Below are positions 60,679-64,000 of a DNA stretch of 64,000 nucleotides, one piece after another. Below the pieces are notes generated by a model that was not told the origin of the DNA, did no database searches, and saw only the letters and a list, made by a program, of their open reading frames with translations. Made by a program: the position numbers and the translations under genes. How positions within the stretch are numbered: position 1 is the first letter of the stretch; each line of letters begins with the position of its first letter. Source of the stretch: Ornithinimicrobium flavum (GTDB taxonomy: Bacteria > Actinomycetota > Actinomycetes > Actinomycetales > Dermatophilaceae); contig NZ_CP038213.1 in the NCBI RefSeq assembly GCF_004526345.1, positions 620,001 to 684,000 on the forward strand. The letters are read 5' to 3'.

Positions 60679-60684
60679 GATAAT
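60679..60684 (+). promoter_or_regulatory. Leaderless -10 box of rsmA
   Basis: GATAAT, the closest -10 to consensus in this group, 6 nt before the GTG at 60691. Confidence 0.5.
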
Positions 60685-60690
60685 GCCGGG

Positions 60691-61671
60691 GTGAGGGACG
60701 ACACCGTGGGCGCCGGCGACGACGACCGCGACGACCGCGGCGGCGACGCCCGCGGCGGGGCGGACCCGGTCGAGCACCTGCTGGGGCCGGGGGAGGTCCG
60801 GGCGCTGGCGGCCCGGCTCGGCATCCGTCCCACCAAGCAGTGGGGCCAGAACTTCGTCATCGACAAGGGCACGGTGCGTCGCATCGTGCGCACCGCCGAC
60901 CTCACGGGCCGCGACACCGTGCTGGAGGTCGGGCCCGGGCTCGGGTCGCTCACCCTGGCCCTGCTCCCGGTGGCGCGTCACGTGACCGCCGTCGAGATCG
61001 ACCCGTCCCTGGCCGGGCAGCTCCCGGGGACCGTGCAGGACCTGGCCCCCGACCTCGCGGACCGGCTCACCGTGGTGCAGGCCGACGCGCTGCGCCTCGA
61101 GGCCCTGCCGGACCCGCAGCCGACGGCCCTGGTGGCCAACCTTCCCTACAACGTCGCCGTCCCGGTGGTCCTCCACCTCCTGGCGACGGTGCCCACGCTG
61201 CGGACCGTGCTGGTCATGGTGCAGCTGGAGGTGGCCGAGCGCCTTGCCGCCCGACCCGGCTCCAAGGTGTATGGCGTCCCCTCGGCGAAGGCCGCCTGGT
61301 ACGCCGACGTGTCCTCCGCCGGGCGGATCGGGCGCAACGTCTTCTGGCCTGCCCCGAACGTCGACTCGGGGCTGGTGCGGATGGTGCGCCGCGACCCTCC
61401 TGTCGCCACGGCCTCGCGCCAGGAGGTCTTCGCCGTCGTGGACGCCGCCTTCGCCCAGCGGCGCAAGACCCTGCGTGCGGCGCTCGCCGGCTGGGCAGGC
61501 TCCGCGCCCCGGGCGGAGGAGATCCTGCGTGCCGCGGCCGTCGACCCGCAGGCCCGGGGTGAGGTGCTCCCGATCGAGGACTTCGCGCGCGTCGCCGACG
61601 CCGCCCGGCGCCTGGGCGCCCGGGAGGTCGACGGCGGCCCGTCCCCGGCGGCGTCCGACGACATAGGGTGA
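60691..61671 (+). CDS. rsmA: 16S rRNA (adenine1518/1519-N6) dimethyltransferase
   Basis: 326 aa. SAM-binding [28 protein letters not shown], catalytic [17 protein letters not shown] and [30 protein letters not shown], and the C-terminal [10 protein letters not shown] domain of KsgA. Dimethylates two adjacent adenosines late in 30S assembly. The N-terminal 30 residues are an Asp/Gly-rich extension from the leaderless GTG. Followed with overlap by ispE, the usual actinobacterial order. Confidence 0.93.
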   Translation: MRDDTVGAGDDDRDDRGGDARGGADPVEHLLGPGEVRALAARLGIRPTKQWGQNFVIDKGTVRRIVRTADLTGRDTVLEVGPGLGSLTLALLPVARHVTAVEIDPSLAGQLPGTVQDLAPDLADRLTVVQADALRLEALPDPQPTALVANLPYNVAVPVVLHLLATVPTLRTVLVMVQLEVAERLAARPGSKVYGVPSAKAAWYADVSSAGRIGRNVFWPAPNVDSGLVRMVRRDPPVATASRQEVFAVVDAAFAQRRKTLRAALAGWAGSAPRAEEILRAAAVDPQARGEVLPIEDFARVADAARRLGAREVDGGPSPAASDDIG

Positions 61672-62789
61672 GTGGCATGACCACCGGCCACCTGACGGAC
61701 GCGCACGCGGTGACCGTCAGGGTGCCCGGCAAGATCAACCTCGGCCTGTCGGTGGGGCCGCTGCGCGAGGACGGCTTCCACGAGCTGTCGACGGTCTTCC
61801 ACGCCGTGAGCCTCTACGACCACGTGACGGTGCGGCCGGCGGCGAAGTGGTCGGTGCACGTCACCGGCCCCTACGCCGACCGCGTGCCGACCGACGGGAC
61901 CAACCTGGCGCTCGTGGCCGCCCGCACCCTGGCCCGGCGCCGGATGCGACGGGCGAAGGTCGACCCGGTCCGCATCGAAATAGACAAGCAGATCCCGGTC
62001 GCCGGCGGCATGGCCGGCGGGAGCGCGGACGCCGCGGCCACGCTCGTCGCCTGCCGTGAGCTGTGGGCCCTGGACCACATCGAGAACGACCTGCTGGAGA
62101 TCATGGCCGGGAGCCTCGGCTCCGACATCCCCTTCCTGCTGCACGGCGGCACGGCGATCGGCTCGGGTCGCGGTGAGCAGATCACCCCCGTCCTCGCTCG
62201 TGGCGAGCTGCACTGGGTGCTCTGGGCGGGACAGGGCCTGAGCCTGTCGACCCCGGCGGTCTACGGCGAGTGCGACCGGCTGCGCGAGCTGACCGGGACG
62301 GGCGCGCCGTCCCCCCAGCCCTCCGAGGCGCTCATCACGGCCCTGCGTCGGATGGACACGGACGAGGTCGCCGCGGCGCTCCACAACGACCTGCAGCCCG
62401 CGGCGGTCTCGCTGCAGCCCGCGCTGGCGACGGTCCTGGAGGTCGGCCTCGACCTGGGGGCCAGGGCCGGCCTGGTCTCCGGCAGCGGTCCGACGGTCGC
62501 CTTCCTGGTGGGGTCGCAGGCCGAGGCGATCGACCTGTCCGTCGGGCTCGCCGCCAACGGCCCCCCGGGCGACATCGTGCGCGCCCTCGGCCCGGTGCCC
62601 GGGTGCCAGATCGTCCCTCAGCGCGTCCCGGGGGCCCCGGCCGCCGCGCCGGTGACCTCCAGGTCGACCCCGTCCGCGTCCTCGCGGTCGATTCCGTCCG
62701 CCACCTCCCGGTCGACCCCGTCCGCCACCTCCCGGTCGACGCCGCCCGCATCCTCCCGGCCCGGGCCGCTCGGCCCCGTGCCCGGCTGA
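61668..62789 (+). CDS. ispE: 4-diphosphocytidyl-2-C-methyl-D-erythritol kinase
   Basis: 373 aa. GHMP kinase of the MEP isoprenoid pathway. [33 protein letters not shown], the ATP loop [20 protein letters not shown], and [12 protein letters not shown] near the C-terminus identify it. After about residue 315 there is a non-family tail with four octapeptide repeats ([ST]SRSTPSA). GTG at 61668 overlaps the rsmA stop; ATG at 61677, 7 nt after TAGGGT (61664-61669), is equally plausible as a leaderless start. Stop overlaps the next ABC-F gene (TGATG). Confidence 0.92.
   Translation: MSGMTTGHLTDAHAVTVRVPGKINLGLSVGPLREDGFHELSTVFHAVSLYDHVTVRPAAKWSVHVTGPYADRVPTDGTNLALVAARTLARRRMRRAKVDPVRIEIDKQIPVAGGMAGGSADAAATLVACRELWALDHIENDLLEIMAGSLGSDIPFLLHGGTAIGSGRGEQITPVLARGELHWVLWAGQGLSLSTPAVYGECDRLRELTGTGAPSPQPSEALITALRRMDTDEVAAALHNDLQPAAVSLQPALATVLEVGLDLGARAGLVSGSGPTVAFLVGSQAEAIDLSVGLAANGPPGDIVRALGPVPGCQIVPQRVPGAPAAAPVTSRSTPSASSRSIPSATSRSTPSATSRSTPPASSRPGPLGPVPG
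62658..62753 (+). repeat. 24-bp tandem repeat in the 3' end of ispE
   Basis: Four in-frame copies of a 24-bp unit (core CGGTCGACCCCGTCCGCC), giving four octapeptides rich in Ser, Arg, Thr and Pro at the IspE C-terminus. Copies differ at a few third positions and one codon (ATT in copy two). Confidence 0.85.
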
Positions 62790-64000
62790 TGGCGTCCCCT
62801 CCTCCTGCCGCCCTCGTCGCTCTAGACAAGGCCCACCTGGTGGCGGGCACCCAGGTCCTGCTCGACGACGTGTCCGTCGGGGTGGGCGACGGGGACCGCA
62901 TCGGCGTCGTCGGACGCAACGGCGGGGGCAAGACGTCTCTGCTGTCGGTGGTGCGCGGCACCCGCGAGCTGGACGCCGGTCGGGTGGTCCGCACCGGTCA
63001 CGTGACGGTGGGGATGCTCGCCCAGAGCGACGACCTCGACCCCGCGGCGACGGTCGGGCAGGTCGTGCTCGGGGACCTCGCCGAGCACGAGTGGGCAGGT
63101 GACGGCCGGGTGCGGGAGGTGCTCGACGGGTTGCTGGGCGGCACCGACGCCGCAGCCCTCGGCGGGTGGGACACCGTGGTCGGTCCCCTGTCCGGCGGGG
63201 AGCGCCGTCGCCTCGCGCTCGCCGCGCTGCTGGTCCAGGACCCCGACCTGCTCATCCTCGACGAACCCACCAACCACCTGGACGTCGAGGGAGTCTCCTG
63301 GCTGGCTGCATACCTCTCGGGGCGGCGGCCCCGCGCCGGCAACGCCCTCCTGGTCGTGACGCACGACCGGTGGTTCCTCGACGAGGTCTCCACGCGCACC
63401 TGGGAGGTGGGCGAGGGGCAGGTCCACACCTACGAGGGCGGGTATGCCGCCTACGTCCTGGCCAAGGTCGAGCGCCAGCGGGTGGCGAAGGTGACCGAGG
63501 AGCGCCGGGCGAACCTCGCCCGCAAGGAGCTGGCCTGGTTGCGCCGCGGACCGCCGGCGCGCACGAGCAAGCCACGCTTCCGGATCGACGCCGCAAACGA
63601 GCTCATCGAGGGCGAGCCCCCGCCCCGCGACACCGTCGAGCTGGTGCGTTTCGCGACCACGCGGCTGGGCAAGGACGTGCTGGACCTGCTCGACGCCACC
63701 GTGACGGTGGGTGAACGCACGCTGCTGCGGGACGTCACGTGGCGGATCGGACCCGGTGACCGGTACGGCATGGTGGGGGTCAACGGGGCCGGCAAGTCCA
63801 CCCTCCTGCGCGTCCTGCAGGGTCAGCACCCCCTGGCGGCGGGGCGGCTCAAGGTGGGCAAGACGGTGCGTATGGCGTGCCTCACCCAGGAGCTGCGCGA
63901 GCTGGACCGGGTCGCGGGTTGGTCGGTCATCGACTCGATCACCGAGGTGCGGTCGTTCACGGTCATCGGGGGCAAGGAGGTGTCGGCCAGCTCCCTGGCC
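62789..64000 (+). CDS. ABC-F family ATPase (5' part; cut by window end)
   Basis: 404 codons, open at the right edge. Start ATG overlaps the ispE stop. First nucleotide-binding domain: VVGRNGGGKTSLL (Walker A), PLSGGERRRLALAALLVQDPDLLILDEPTNHLD (signature and Walker B), then the ARM/linker region with coiled RKELAWLRRGPPARTSKPRFRID, and the second Walker A MVGVNGAGKSTLLRVL. No membrane domain. ABC-F proteins act on the ribosome (Uup/EttA-like or antibiotic protection). Position after rsmA-ispE matches the mycobacterial Rv1473-type neighbours (Rv1010-1013 region). Second signature lies beyond the window. Confidence 0.88.
   Translation, partial: MASPPPAALVALDKAHLVAGTQVLLDDVSVGVGDGDRIGVVGRNGGGKTSLLSVVRGTRELDAGRVVRTGHVTVGMLAQSDDLDPAATVGQVVLGDLAEHEWAGDGRVREVLDGLLGGTDAAALGGWDTVVGPLSGGERRRLALAALLVQDPDLLILDEPTNHLDVEGVSWLAAYLSGRRPRAGNALLVVTHDRWFLDEVSTRTWEVGEGQVHTYEGGYAAYVLAKVERQRVAKVTEERRANLARKELAWLRRGPPARTSKPRFRIDAANELIEGEPPPRDTVELVRFATTRLGKDVLDLLDATVTVGERTLLRDVTWRIGPGDRYGMVGVNGAGKSTLLRVLQGQHPLAAGRLKVGKTVRMACLTQELRELDRVAGWSVIDSITEVRSFTVIGGKEVSASSLA

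Overview
The window is about 72% G+C, has very strong G/C bias at third codon positions, many GTG starts and dense operons with 4-nt start/stop overlaps. Gene content (SepX/GlpR divisome protein, a GT39 protein O-mannosyltransferase beside rsmI, a DtxR repressor, paired FluC channels, DUF3027 and DUF2530 proteins, CspB with a helical tail, b558-type succinate dehydrogenase) points to an actinobacterium. Micrococcales related to Intrasporangiaceae/Ornithinimicrobiaceae (Serinicoccus-, Ornithinimicrobium- or Janibacter-like) is my best guess; the family is inference. No prophage, IS element, integron or CRISPR array was seen, so this looks like core chromosome.

Layout. 1-8.5 kb: cold-shock protein, DUF3027, DUF2530, NCS2 purine permease, a marR-MFS-27-aa peptide-gamma-glutamyltransferase operon, pdxH and a DtxR repressor. 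8.5-13.3 kb: a perfect CRP half-site pair and a c-di-AMP (ydaO) riboswitch ahead of a NlpC/P60 hydrolase, two fluC genes, and two CNNM/CorC-type transporters. 13.4-18.5 kb: SbcD/SbcC-like pair, OsmC, SRPBCC, tRNA-Arg(CCT). 18.5-25.7 kb: membrane protein plus winged-helix regulator under twin operators, a four-cold-shock-domain protein, an MFS transporter, and a 1207-aa helicase/nuclease-like protein whose ATPase motifs are degenerate. 25.7-34.5 kb: mscL, SAF protein, FmdB protein, penicillin acylase, 5-FCL, and the moeA(glp)-moaC-GNAT-sepX/glpR group, then tRNA-Ala(CGC). 34.6-46.5 kb: ornithine carbamoyltransferase, two PH-domain membrane proteins, a TPR protein, a diadenylate-cyclase-like gene with two in-frame TAG codons, protein O-mannosyltransferase, sdhCAB and rsmI. 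46.5-55.4 kb: DUF4126, two paralogous ECF-sigma/membrane-protein modules, and between them HipA-like/DUF3037, an NAD(P)-binding enoyl-reductase-like protein, and an AraC/VOC pair. 55.4-64 kb: a 32-bp-periodic inverted repeat array, metG, tatD, SDR, zinc alcohol dehydrogenase, rsmA, ispE and a truncated ABC-F gene.

Common themes. Many genes carry an actinobacterial -10 hexamer (TANNNT) 6-8 nt before the start codon, so leaderless mRNAs seem common. Six genes (12188, 26998, 30898, 45043, 47855 and 51188) are each exactly one base short of a continuous reading frame, several at G/C runs. sbcD has one surplus base or lacks two. A systematic assembly indel problem is the simplest explanation, so those genes are probably intact in the organism. 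c-di-AMP is a second thread: a riboswitch for it and an aberrant DAC-domain gene lie 30 kb apart. The octamer GGTATGCC recurs far more than composition predicts, in all three reading frames, and deserves a genome-wide test.
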